The position numbers were made by a program, and so were the translations under genes. Of a DNA stretch of 64,000 nt, positions 27,901 to 34,882 are shown piece by piece. Numbering within the stretch: position 1 is the first letter of the stretch; every line of letters begins with the position of its first letter. The notes under the pieces were generated by a model. It ran no database searches, had not been told where the DNA came from, and saw nothing but the letters and a program-made list of their open reading frames with translations. This DNA is from Bradyrhizobium algeriense. Lineage in GTDB: Bacteria > Pseudomonadota > Alphaproteobacteria > Rhizobiales > Xanthobacteraceae. The stretch spans positions 434,001 through 498,000 of the forward strand of contig NZ_PYCN01000002.1 in assembly GCF_003062295.1 (NCBI RefSeq), written 5' to 3'.

Positions 27901-30197
27901 TCAAGTCGCTCGCCGCCGACGTGGAACGCTCGCTCTCGATGGCCGGCAACGCTACCGCCGAGTCGATCACGATGGGCGCGCGCGAAGCGCAGAACACGCT
28001 GATCACGGCGTCGACCGAGGCCGCCAACCACGTCAAGTCGCTGGCGATCGATGTCGAACGCACGCTGACCGCGGTTGGTGCCGAAACCGCCTCCTCCATT
28101 CTCGGCACCGCGCGCGAAGCCCAGAGCTCGCTTTCCGCGACCTCCGCCGACGCCGCGAACCAGATCAAGGCGATCGCCGCCGACATGGAGCGTTCGCTCG
28201 GCGTCGTCACCGCCAGCACGACCGACACCATCCAGACCACCGCGCAGAACGCGCAGAGCGCCCTGATCGCCGCCACCAACGAGGTCAGTACCAAGGTCAA
28301 ATCGACCTCGGCCGATATCGAGCGCTCGGTGCTCGCCGCGAGCAGCAATTTCGGCTCGACGATGACCGGCAAGACCGACGAAATCGTTACCTACGTTCAG
28401 CAGCAGACCGACCGTCTGGCGCAGATCGTCGACAGCCGCCGCGGTTCGCTGGTCGAGGCGCTCAGCACCAGGACCACGCAGCTGACGACCGACATCGACC
28501 GCGTCACCGCCGACGCCCTGAAATCGATCGAGACCCGCGGCCAGGCCTTCTCGCAATCGATGTCGACCCACGGCTCGGAAGTCGCGCGCACGATCACGTC
28601 CGCGGGCGACATGGCCACCGGCGCGGTGGCAAAGTCGCTGAAGGATCTCGAGCAGTCGTCGCGTTCTGCCATCGACCAGTCGCGTCAGGTCTCGATCGCC
28701 GCCGTCACCGAAATGCAGGAGACCAGCAAGATCCTGCGCACCGATACGGTGGCGCTGTTCGAACGGCTGCGTGAAGGCAACATCCTGCTGCAGGAAGTGC
28801 TGACCGGCGCCCACGACAATCTCAACTCGCTGGAGCGCGCGCTGGTGACCCGCGTGGCCGACTTCGTGTCCGCCATGAACGACGTCACCGCCCGCAACGG
28901 GATCGCCACGCAGACCCTGGAAGACCAGCTCACCGTCTTCAACAGCAAGACCACGAAGGCGCTGGAGGATCTCGGCTCACTGTCGAGCGAGTTCGAGAAG
29001 CACGGCAAGGAGCTGGTCGAGGCCGCCGGCGTGGTCGAACAGGCCAACCGTACCACCTCGACCTCGGTCGCCGACCGCAAGTCGCAGCTTGAATCGCTGG
29101 TGACCACCATCGACCTGCGCACCACCGACCTCGACCAGCGGCTGTCGCGCTTCACCGGCCTGCTCGACGAATCGCTCGCCGCGGCCGAAGAGCGCGCCCG
29201 CGATATCGCGCGCGTGGTCGCGGAAACCGCGGGTGCAGGCTCTGCCGCGATCAGCCGCCAGTTCGAAGCGGTGCGCGCGGCCGCCGAAAACGAGCGTCAG
29301 CAGACCCTCCATGCGATGAACGACCTGTACCAGCAGAGCAACCATGAGACGGATGCGATGTTCAAGGAATCGACCGAGAAGTTCGGTGCGATGGTGCAGT
29401 CCATGAAGCAGATGGCCGCCGAGATGCATAACGAGCTCGAGGCGACCCGCAACGAGCTGCGCCGCGGCGTGCTCGAGATGCCGCAGGAGGCGGCCGACAA
29501 CACCGCGCAGATGCGCAAGGTGATCGTCGACCAGATCGAGGCGCTCGCCGAACTCAACCGGATCGTGGCCCATCATGGCCGCGGCCTCGACGTCGTGACC
29601 TCCGGCCGTGCCAGCGTGCAGCGCCAGGAAGAACCCGTAGCGATGGCCGCCGCCGGCGGCCGCAACGAGGTGCGCATGCGCGACGCCGGCAGCGCATCGA
29701 CGCTGCCCCCGCCGGATCTCGGCGTGCCGGCCCCGCGCCGCGCCGAAGCCCCGCCGGTCTCGCCGGCAGGCGGTCAGGACGGATGGCTGTCCGACCTGCT
29801 CCACCGCACCGACGCCGGCGCGGGACAGGCACCCCGTGGCCGCGCGCCGCAGACCCCCGCCAATCCGCTGGAGTCGCTGTCGCTCGACATCGGCCGGCTG
29901 ATGGATCGCAACCTCGCCTCCGAAATGTGGGACCGCTATCAGCGCGGCGAGAGCAAGGCGTTCAGCAAGCGGCTCTACACGCCGGCAGGCCAGAAGGCGT
30001 TCGACGAAGTCGCCCGCAAATACCGCGCCGACCGTGGTTTCAAGCAGACGGTCGACCGCTATATCGCCGAGTTCGAACGGCTGCTCGACGAGGTCGCGCG
30101 CGAGGATCGCGGACCGCAGGCGCTGCGCGGCCACCTCACCTCGGAGACCGGGCTGGTCTACACGCTGCTCGCGCACGCGGCGGGGCGGCTGGGGTAA
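24912..30197 (+). CDS. rgsE: Growth pole ring (GPR/RgsE)-like giant coiled-coil membrane protein
   Basis: From ATG 24912 (MANNPKKVKDPTEVAL) the product is 1761 residues. The first ~95 residues are polar. Two transmembrane helices follow at about 102-160 (LASVFGGVWVIGCGLLTVSFLPAL and VLVLAGLAALFFAPVLLFYFLASLA). The remaining ~1500 residues are amphipathic helix built on 11-residue steps, like apolipoprotein A/E domains, including four 11-mers at 700-743 (ETRVGDIASG-type) and eight 44-residue tandem units at 803-1154. A conserved-looking globular tail (IGRLMDRNLASEMWDRYQRGE to the end) closes it. Size, anchors, apolipoprotein-like body and tail agree with Agrobacterium GPR and Sinorhizobium RgsE, which form a ring at the growing pole. 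The assignment rests on architecture. The CtrA site fits cell-cycle control. Confidence 0.72.
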   Translation: MANNPKKVKDPTEVALSAIQEALNISDTTVDTSRNSLGNELAPQTGPSAPPPYSDMSFDTRGSAERPGFDPIEEPRSPRRAANDDRETIGQILQAIQKGSPARSVYTLASVFGGVWVIGCGLLTVSFLPALQAAIGQSGGVLVLAGLAALFFAPVLLFYFLASLAWRGQEMRMIAQSMAQVAIRFSEPEGAAADSMVTVGQAIRREVAAMGDGVERAIARAGELETLVANEVAALERAYSDNEVRIRALLQDIAHQRDNLVGQAEQVRSAISGVQIDLRHDIALISDAIASRVDEVAKSITGALEERGQHITSALSHAGDNMILALGERGGDLLDRLEEASAETTRAVLDASERLTTSLNFKTGHVHDEFVDLADRVHEMLNERIDRITGEFEQRSSTIVDGISDRTEQVHDSLKNSSDSLLLELELRSGDLVSKIDDAGNRLASRILTSGDKASDALDVTVNTLVAKVISQTENAHDSLALQMSAFDELVKNQGGELAEKFARDSGTLGALITRHISEFDRTVKTFGGEIVERMGARTQEISDSLKNYVDTFDTRMVSNSGEITASLDQRLLQFETTLGTRVSNLDTSLENKLKWFDETVDGRLQSLETTFDSRAKSVTETIDNRLSTLTGALTDGAAQAIQSIDQRLSLLTSSLTEGTAQAIAAVDHRIANVTETLDGRSAYLTDTIQARFQEIHQGIETRVGDIASGLETRVGGIASGIETRVGAIAGDIDTRVAQFEDLLGSRIEAVAGRIESSGRQASEDLMSRAEMLSSGIKSHVEDAERSLTNLVVNTAETIQTGARTAQQALLTVSSDVGAQLKLTSAEVEASLAAVGTGAATSILASAQEAQTTLVSASSEAASQIKSLAADVERTLSAAGDATAASVLAGAREAQTTLVTASADAANHVKSLAADVERSLSIAGTATAEAVTAGAREAQSTLVAASTEAATQVKSLAADVQRSLSIAGTATAEAITAGAREAQSTLMNTSADASSQVKSLAADVERSLSMAGNATAESITMGAREAQNTLITASTEAANHVKSLAIDVERTLTAVGAETASSILGTAREAQSSLSATSADAANQIKAIAADMERSLGVVTASTTDTIQTTAQNAQSALIAATNEVSTKVKSTSADIERSVLAASSNFGSTMTGKTDEIVTYVQQQTDRLAQIVDSRRGSLVEALSTRTTQLTTDIDRVTADALKSIETRGQAFSQSMSTHGSEVARTITSAGDMATGAVAKSLKDLEQSSRSAIDQSRQVSIAAVTEMQETSKILRTDTVALFERLREGNILLQEVLTGAHDNLNSLERALVTRVADFVSAMNDVTARNGIATQTLEDQLTVFNSKTTKALEDLGSLSSEFEKHGKELVEAAGVVEQANRTTSTSVADRKSQLESLVTTIDLRTTDLDQRLSRFTGLLDESLAAAEERARDIARVVAETAGAGSAAISRQFEAVRAAAENERQQTLHAMNDLYQQSNHETDAMFKESTEKFGAMVQSMKQMAAEMHNELEATRNELRRGVLEMPQEAADNTAQMRKVIVDQIEALAELNRIVAHHGRGLDVVTSGRASVQRQEEPVAMAAAGGRNEVRMRDAGSASTLPPPDLGVPAPRRAEAPPVSPAGGQDGWLSDLLHRTDAGAGQAPRGRAPQTPANPLESLSLDIGRLMDRNLASEMWDRYQRGESKAFSKRLYTPAGQKAFDEVARKYRADRGFKQTVDRYIAEFERLLDEVAREDRGPQALRGHLTSETGLVYTLLAHAAGRLG
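27009..27140 (+). repeat. Four 33-bp tandem repeats (11-residue units) in the RgsE-like gene
   Basis: Residues 700-743 repeat IETRVGDIASG, LETRVGGIASG, IETRVGAIAGD, IDTRVAQFEDL. The step of 11 residues is three helical turns and matches apolipoprotein-type amphipathic helix. Confidence 0.8.
27318..28373 (+). repeat. Eight 132-bp tandem repeats (44-residue units) in the RgsE-like gene
   Basis: Units start at residues 803, 847, 891, 935, 979, 1023, 1067 and 1111 and follow AREAQ-T-L-x11-VKSLAADVERSL-x12. Each is four 11-residue steps. Units 3-6 are the most alike, which suggests recent duplication or conversion. Confidence 0.85.
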
Positions 30198-30228
30198 GGG
30201 CGAACGGCGAGTGCCGAATAGCGAATGG
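30198..30228. repeat. Left inverted repeat of a ~0.6-kb cassette
   Basis: Compared with the reverse complement of 30772-30802, 27 of 31 bases match. Both carry the heptamer-like run GCGAATAGCGAATGG. It starts one base after the RgsE-like stop. Confidence 0.6.
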
Positions 30229-30257
30229 AAAACGGAGGCCTCGCCGCCTCCGTTTTT
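30228..30257 (+). terminator. Rho-independent terminator of the RgsE-like gene
   Basis: AAAACGGAGGC pairs with GCCTCCGTTTT around a six-base loop and is followed by T. It lies about 30 bases after the stop codon. Confidence 0.75.
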
Positions 30258-30280
30258 GCTTCGAATATTTGGAGGCCAGA

Positions 30281-30574
30281 ATGCGCTATCTAACAATTGA
30301 TGGAATGCTCTCAGGAACAGGGGTCCGGAATCCCTTCATTGGAGGATATCTCGATCCCAAGCATGCCGGATTTTCTCCTGAACTCGTCCGAAGGATCGAA
30401 AGGTGGGTGATCGACTACGAAACCGCCCACTACCATCAGTTCAATGATGAAGCCGAAAACCAACGAATAGATCAGGAAGGCATCGAAATCGCGCGGCAGG
30501 CCCAACTACAGCTACCGGAAGCAAAGGTCGAGTACTTCTCGAACGCACAGATGAGAAAAATCGATCTCCTATAA
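30281..30574 (+). CDS. Hypothetical 97-residue protein of low GC
   Basis: The ATG has GGAGG 6 bases upstream, a strong site. The product is hydrophilic (MRYLTIDGMLSGTGVRNPF, then acidic helices with ETAHYHQFNDEAENQR and EGIEIARQAQLQLPE) and has no signal peptide or membrane helix. I do not recognise its family. My count gives 145 G+C of 294 (49%), far below the flanking genes. It lies inside a segment bounded by imperfect inverted repeats, which suggests transfer. Confidence 0.6.
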   Translation: MRYLTIDGMLSGTGVRNPFIGGYLDPKHAGFSPELVRRIERWVIDYETAHYHQFNDEAENQRIDQEGIEIARQAQLQLPEAKVEYFSNAQMRKIDLL

Positions 30575-30618
30575 GATGCTACAAGATGAGGTCGAGCAGC
30601 TTCCGCTCGCTGACCGCC

Positions 30619-30727
30619 GTCATTGCCTGCGACAAACGCGAAGCGTTTGCGCAAGGGAGCAAAGCGACGAAGCAATCCATGCTGTCCGCGCGGAAGCTAT
30701 GGATTGCTTCGCTTCGCTCGCAATGAC
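30619..30727. repeat. Nested inverted-repeat intergenic element
   Basis: GTCATTGC (30619-30626) and GCAATGAC (30720-30727) form the outer pair; GAAGCAATCCAT (30669-30680) and ATGGATTGCTTC (30699-30710) form an inner pair. This layout is typical of abundant intergenic repeats in Bradyrhizobium genomes (from memory). Confidence 0.65.
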
Positions 30728-30771
30728 GCGGTGAAAGCGCAGCTTCGTGGACGATGACAGAGCATGGCGAA

Positions 30772-30802
30772 CCATTCGCTATTCGCTATTCGCCATTCGC
30801 CC
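30772..30802. repeat. Right inverted repeat of the ~0.6-kb cassette
   Basis: It is the inverted partner of 30198-30228 (27 of 31 bases). It ends 3 bases before the stop codon of the MlaD-like gene. Confidence 0.6.
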
Positions 30803-30804
30803 CC

Positions 30805-31707
30805 TTACTGCCGCTTCTGCCCGCTCGCCGCTCTCGGCGGAACTGCCGCGGTTGGCGCCGGCCTCGGGGCGGCCGCGCTTGATTCCGCCGGCGCGGCGTT
30901 GTTGCTTCCGCCGAAGATCACCCGGCTCGGATTACGATCGAAATTGTTCACGGCGCGGCTGATGTCGGAAAGGGTGCGGCGGCCATCGGCCATCAGCGCG
31001 CCCGACCGCTTGTCGAAATCCTCGGCCAGTTCGCGGATCGACTTCACCATCAGATTCAATTCGCCGCCGGCGGCGCCGCCCGCGATCGTGTTCAGCCCGA
31101 GCATCAGACTGTCGGCTTTGCCGATCACGCCATCGACCCGGAGCATGACATTGTCGATCTTCTCGGAGTTGCGCGCGAGCGCGGCGGTGAAGGTCTCGAG
31201 ATTCCGCAGCGAGTTCTTCACCGACTCCTGGTTGTCGGCGACAAGCCGGTTGACGTTCTGCAGCGTGGCGCGGATGGACTCGGTCACGTCCTGCAGCGCG
31301 CCGGGATCGGCGGTCAGCATCGGCACGCCGTCCTCGTCGAGCGGCACGGCAGCCGCATTTTCCTCGCCGCCCTTCAGCGAGATCGCCGCGACGCCGGTTA
31401 GTCCCTGGAATTCGAGGCCGACGAGCGTGTCCTTGCGGATCGGGGCGTTGTTCTCGACCATCGCGAGTGCGACCACGCGCCGCGGGTTGTCGAGCTTAAC
31501 GGATACAACCTCCCCTATCCGGATACCGTTAAAGTTGACGCTGCCGCCGTTGCGCAGGCCGGACGCCGGACCTTCGAACACGATGCGGATCGGGCTGCGC
31601 TGCTTGGTGGTGTGCAGGCTCTGAAACCACAGCACGAAGCCGAATGCGGCGGCGATCACCGCCAGCGTGAAGGCCCCGATCAGGACGTAATTCGCCCGCG
31701 TTTCCAT
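30805..31707 (-). CDS. MCE-family periplasmic lipid-binding protein (MlaD type)
   Basis: A 300-residue protein with one N-terminal membrane helix (ALIGAFTLAVIAAAFGFVLWF, residues ~7-28) and an MCE domain (about 38-120: RIVFEGPASGLRNGGSVNFNGIRIGEVVSVKLDNPRRVVALAMV, then DTLVGLEFQGLTGVAAISLKGG). The rest is helical (~150-260) and could form the hexameric needle seen in MCE proteins, followed by a Pro/Ala tail. Expected to pass lipids across the periplasm together with the ATPase and permease genes upstream in the same direction. There is no weak lipoprotein PqiC/MlaC gene here. A hairpin repeat occupies part of the 131-base gap before it. Confidence 0.88.
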   Translation of the reverse strand: METRANYVLIGAFTLAVIAAAFGFVLWFQSLHTTKQRSPIRIVFEGPASGLRNGGSVNFNGIRIGEVVSVKLDNPRRVVALAMVENNAPIRKDTLVGLEFQGLTGVAAISLKGGEENAAAVPLDEDGVPMLTADPGALQDVTESIRATLQNVNRLVADNQESVKNSLRNLETFTAALARNSEKIDNVMLRVDGVIGKADSLMLGLNTIAGGAAGGELNLMVKSIRELAEDFDKRSGALMADGRRTLSDISRAVNNFDRNPSRVIFGGSNNAAPAESSAAAPRPAPTAAVPPRAASGQKRQ

Positions 31708-31776
31708 AACTCAAGGTACTCCGGAACCTGGGTCTGTTCAGCCTCGCCGATCAGACCCGTCGTTTATCGCTTGTTT

Positions 31777-31822
31777 GAGCATGATCTCATCAAAAACCGG
31801 TGCGCACTTCGTGATCATGCTC
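31777..31822. repeat. Hairpin repeat of the ACCGGT-core family (GATC arms)
   Basis: GAGCATGATC (31777-31786) and GATCATGCTC (31813-31822) flank a core with ACCGGTGCGCACTT. It belongs to the family with copies at 14194, 57811, 57904 and 60925. Confidence 0.7.
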
Positions 31823-31838
31823 TCTAGCCCATGACCTT

Positions 31839-32609
31839 CTAGCCAATGACCGCACGGGCGCGCTTGCCGTGGAAATATTGCCTCAGCCAGGGATGCTGCG
31901 AGGCCTGCATGTCGGCAATCGATCCTGCTGCAATGATCTTACCGTTCCCTAAAACCGCGATGCGGTCGCAGGCCGTATAAAGGCTGTCGAGGTCATGGGT
32001 TACCATGAAAACGGTCAGGCCCAAAGTACGCTGCAGGGTGCGCACCAGCTCGTCGAAATCCCCGGCGCCGATCGGATCGAGCCCCGAGGTCGGCTCGTCC
32101 AGGAACACCAGTTCGGGATCGAGCGCGAGCGCGCGCGCCAGCGCGACGCGTTTGATCATGCCGCCGGAGAGTTCGGACGGATAGCGGTCGGCGACCTCGG
32201 GCCGCAGGCCCACCATGCCGAGCTTGGCCACCATGATCTCGTCGAGCAGTCGCTGCGAGACCTTGAGATATTCGCGCACCGGAAACTGGATGTTCTGGCG
32301 CACCGTGAGCGAGGAAAACAGCGCGCCCTGCTGAAACAGGATGCCCCAGCGGCGCTCGACGCTGCGGCGCTCCGCGGCACTCGCCGCGTCCAGGTCGACG
32401 CCGAACACCTCGATACGTCCGGCGATTTTCGGCACGAGGCCGATGATGGTCCGCGTCAGCACCGATTTTCCAGCGCCCGAGGGGCCGACGAAGCCCAAAA
32501 TCTCGCCGCGCTTGACGTCAAGGTTGAGCCCGTCGAGCACGCGCGTCTTGCCGAACTGCACGGTGATGTCGCGAACCCGGATGATGGCGTCGGAAATCTC
32601 ACCCGCCAT
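31839..32609 (-). CDS. ABC transporter ATP-binding protein of an MCE lipid system (MlaF type)
   Basis: From ATG 32609 (MAGEISDAIIRVRDI) the product is 256 residues. Walker A is GPSGAGKS (residues 42-49), the signature LSGGM precedes IKRVALARALAL, and Walker B is ELVFLDEPTSGLDP, with the switch histidine in FMVTHDLDSLY. The DEPTSGLDPIGAGDFDELV stretch is typical of the MlaF branch. It starts 2 bases after the permease stop, so the two are translated together. Powers lipid movement at the inner membrane. Confidence 0.92.
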   Translation of the reverse strand: MAGEISDAIIRVRDITVQFGKTRVLDGLNLDVKRGEILGFVGPSGAGKSVLTRTIIGLVPKIAGRIEVFGVDLDAASAAERRSVERRWGILFQQGALFSSLTVRQNIQFPVREYLKVSQRLLDEIMVAKLGMVGLRPEVADRYPSELSGGMIKRVALARALALDPELVFLDEPTSGLDPIGAGDFDELVRTLQRTLGLTVFMVTHDLDSLYTACDRIAVLGNGKIIAAGSIADMQASQHPWLRQYFHGKRARAVIG

Positions 32610-32611
32610 GG

Positions 32612-33745
32612 TCACATTCCGATCGATGCGAAGAAGATCGCAAACACGCCGTCCATCACGATCACGAAGAAGATCCCCTTCACGACCGAGGATGTCGTGT
32701 GCTGGCCGAGCGACTCGGCGCTGCCCTGCACGGCCAGCCCCTCGACGCAGGCGACGATGCCGATCACCGCGGCCATGACCGGCGCCTTGATGATGCCGAC
32801 GATGAAGTGGTCGATCGATATGGCGTCGCGCAGCCGCAGCAGGAAGGCTTCGGGCTCGACGCCGCCATAGAGCCACGCCACCAGCCCGCCGCCGTAAAGT
32901 GCGGCCATCGCACCCAGAAACGCCAGGATCGGCAGCGCCAGCACCAGCGCGAGCATCCGCGGCAGGATCAGAACCTCGATCGGGTCAAAACCCATGGTGC
33001 GCAGCGCGTCGATCTCCTCGCGCATCTTCATCGAGCCGAGTTCGGCGGTGTAGGCCGAGCCCGAGCGGCCCGCCACCATGATCGCCACCAAGAGCACGCC
33101 GATCTCGCGCAGCACCAGCACGCCCAGCATGTCGACCACAAAGATGTCGGCGCCGAACTTGCGGAAATGGAAGATGCCCTGCTGCGAGATGATGCAGCCG
33201 ATCAGGAACGTGATCAGCACCACGATCGGCACCGCGCGCCAGCACACCTGCTCCAGATGATGGATGGTCGAGGTCAGGCGGAAGCCGCGCGGGCGAATGA
33301 GGACGTGGGCGGCCGCGGCGAGCACCGCGCCCAGCATGTCGATCAGCCCGATCAGGGTGCCGCCGACGCCGGCCACGCTGCGGCCGATCTGCTCCAGCAT
33401 GCCCGTGATCGTCACGCGGTCGGTTTCGACGATCGGCTCGGCCTTCACGCGGCGTACCTCGTCGACCAGGCTCGCATAATTGGCCGAGAGCCCGGCGATC
33501 TGGGTCTCGACACCGCCCTTGGTCAGGCTTCGCCGCAGCCGCTCGATCAGCCAGGCCCCGAACGTGTCGAGCTTCGACACCTGGGAGACGTCGATAAAGA
33601 TGTCGGGCCGGGTGCCGCGGAGCTTCTCTGCGTCGGCGACCATTCGTTCCAGCACCGGCGCAAAGCGGGCCGTCCACGAGCCGGCCGCGCACAGCGCCAG
33701 CGCGTTGCCCCTGGCTATCCGCTCCAATGTCGGGTTGCCGCTCAC
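32612..33745 (-). CDS. MlaE-type ABC permease with N-terminal STAS-like domain
   Basis: The GTG at 33745 has AAGGG 8 bases upstream and gives 377 residues; a GTG at 33754 is also possible. Residues 1-105 resemble a STAS domain (DIFIDVSQVSKLDTFGAWLIERLRR), which in other Mla systems is the separate MlaB subunit. The rest is MlaE permease: five helices, GRSGSAYTAELGSMKMREEIDALRTMGFDPIEVLILPRMLALVLALPIL, and a final TTSSVVKGIFFVIVMDGVFAIFF. Fusion of MlaB and MlaE functions is common in alphaproteobacteria. It is the first gene of the three-gene lipid-transport operon and is divergent from the dipeptide epimerase. Confidence 0.9.
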   Translation of the reverse strand: MSGNPTLERIARGNALALCAAGSWTARFAPVLERMVADAEKLRGTRPDIFIDVSQVSKLDTFGAWLIERLRRSLTKGGVETQIAGLSANYASLVDEVRRVKAEPIVETDRVTITGMLEQIGRSVAGVGGTLIGLIDMLGAVLAAAAHVLIRPRGFRLTSTIHHLEQVCWRAVPIVVLITFLIGCIISQQGIFHFRKFGADIFVVDMLGVLVLREIGVLLVAIMVAGRSGSAYTAELGSMKMREEIDALRTMGFDPIEVLILPRMLALVLALPILAFLGAMAALYGGGLVAWLYGGVEPEAFLLRLRDAISIDHFIVGIIKAPVMAAVIGIVACVEGLAVQGSAESLGQHTTSSVVKGIFFVIVMDGVFAIFFASIGM

Positions 33746-33886
33746 GATGCCCACCCTTCGGCCGATATGCGCCCCCTGAAAAACGTCAGGTTCCGCACGC
33801 CGCTTGCCTTGTAGAATCTGTCCCTAACCAGCCATAGTTGGTTGCAGCGAGCAAGCTTGCGGTTCAGAAAATTGCCAGATTTTAAA

Positions 33887-34882
33887 ATGACTTCCAGCCT
33901 TTCCCGAAAGCTTGCCGCCAGCATCGAACGCTGGCCGATCGCAGGCGCCTTCACCATCAGCCGGGGCGCCAAGACCGAGGCCATCACGGTCGTCGCCACC
34001 GTCAGCCATGACGGCAAGGGCGGCCGCGGCGAATGCGTGCCCTACCCTCGTTATGGCGAGACCCCGGAAGCAACACTTGAAGCGCTTAACGCGATGCAGG
34101 AACCGCTTGCCAAGGGGCTGGACCGAACGGCCCTGCAGGCGGCGATGCCCGCCGGCGCCGCCCGCAACGCGTTGGATTGCGCACTATTGGACCTCGAGGC
34201 CAAGCGCAGCGGCCAGCGGGTCTGGACCCTGCTCGGCCGGCCCGCGCCGCGCTCCTGCACCACCGCTTTCACGATCTCGCTCGGCACGCCGGAAGCCATG
34301 GCGTCAGCCACCGCAAAGGCCGCGCATCGGCCGCTCTTGAAGATCAAGCTCGGCGGGGACGGCGATGACGCACGGATATCAGCGGTACGCAAGGCGGCCC
34401 CGGAATCCGAACTGATCGTGGATGCCAACGAAGCCTGGACGCCGGACAATCTCGAATACAATTTGGCCGCCTGCGCCAACGCCGGCGTGACGCTGGTCGA
34501 GCAGCCGCTGCCGGCCGGGCGAGATGAGGCGCTGGCGCGCATCAAGCGAAGGGTCGCGGTCTGCGCCGACGAAAGCGTGCATGACCGCGCCTCGCTTGAA
34601 GGCCTTCGCACGCGCTACGACGCCGTCAATATCAAGCTCGACAAGACCGGCGGGCTGACGGAGGCGCTCGCCATGGCCGATGCCGCGCAAGCGCTCGGCT
34701 TTGAAATCATGATCGGCTGCATGGTCGCGACCTCGCTGGCGATGGCGCCGGCCATGCTGCTGGCGCAACAGGCCAGATTCGTCGATCTCGACGGTCCCCT
34801 GCTGCTGGCGCGCGACCGCGATGGCGGGCTGCGCTACGACGGCAGCCTGGTCTATCCGCCGGAAGCCGCCTTGTGGGGCTGA
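33887..34882 (+). CDS. Dipeptide epimerase (L-Ala-D/L-Glu epimerase), enolase superfamily
   Basis: From ATG 33887 (MTSSLSRKLAASIERWPI) the product is 331 residues. The catalytic set of the muconate-lactonizing/AEE subgroup is complete: KxK lysines K152/K154 (LLKIKLGG), metal ligands D179 (VDANEAW), E205 (EQPL) and D228 (CADES), and the second-face lysine region NIKLDKTGGLTEA (K250). The N-terminal capping domain holds GRGECVPYPRYGET. Expected to epimerise L-Ala-D-Glu from murein so the peptide can be recycled. The MFS gene that overlaps its 3' end by 31 bases converges on it and may be unrelated. Confidence 0.9.
   Translation: MTSSLSRKLAASIERWPIAGAFTISRGAKTEAITVVATVSHDGKGGRGECVPYPRYGETPEATLEALNAMQEPLAKGLDRTALQAAMPAGAARNALDCALLDLEAKRSGQRVWTLLGRPAPRSCTTAFTISLGTPEAMASATAKAAHRPLLKIKLGGDGDDARISAVRKAAPESELIVDANEAWTPDNLEYNLAACANAGVTLVEQPLPAGRDEALARIKRRVAVCADESVHDRASLEGLRTRYDAVNIKLDKTGGLTEALAMADAAQALGFEIMIGCMVATSLAMAPAMLLAQQARFVDLDGPLLLARDRDGGLRYDGSLVYPPEAALWG

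Noticed and set aside
27009..28373. Tandem repeats considered as CRISPR or satellite DNA
   Set aside because: They are in frame, diverged and lie inside a coding sequence with 11-residue periodicity; there are no unique spacers.
24750..28814. Two long minus-strand frames (24750-26729 and 26730-28814) opposite the RgsE-like gene
   Set aside because: They mirror the 11-residue repeats of the sense gene, have biased composition, no start site or family, and end head to tail exactly because the sense codon pattern lacks antisense stops.
28977..30296. 439-codon minus-strand frame at the end of the RgsE-like gene
   Set aside because: Overlaps the conserved-looking C-terminus of the sense protein and runs through its terminator.
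32899..33814. Plus-strand frames opposite the MlaE permease
   Set aside because: The permease has STAS and MlaE signatures on the minus strand; the plus frames have none.
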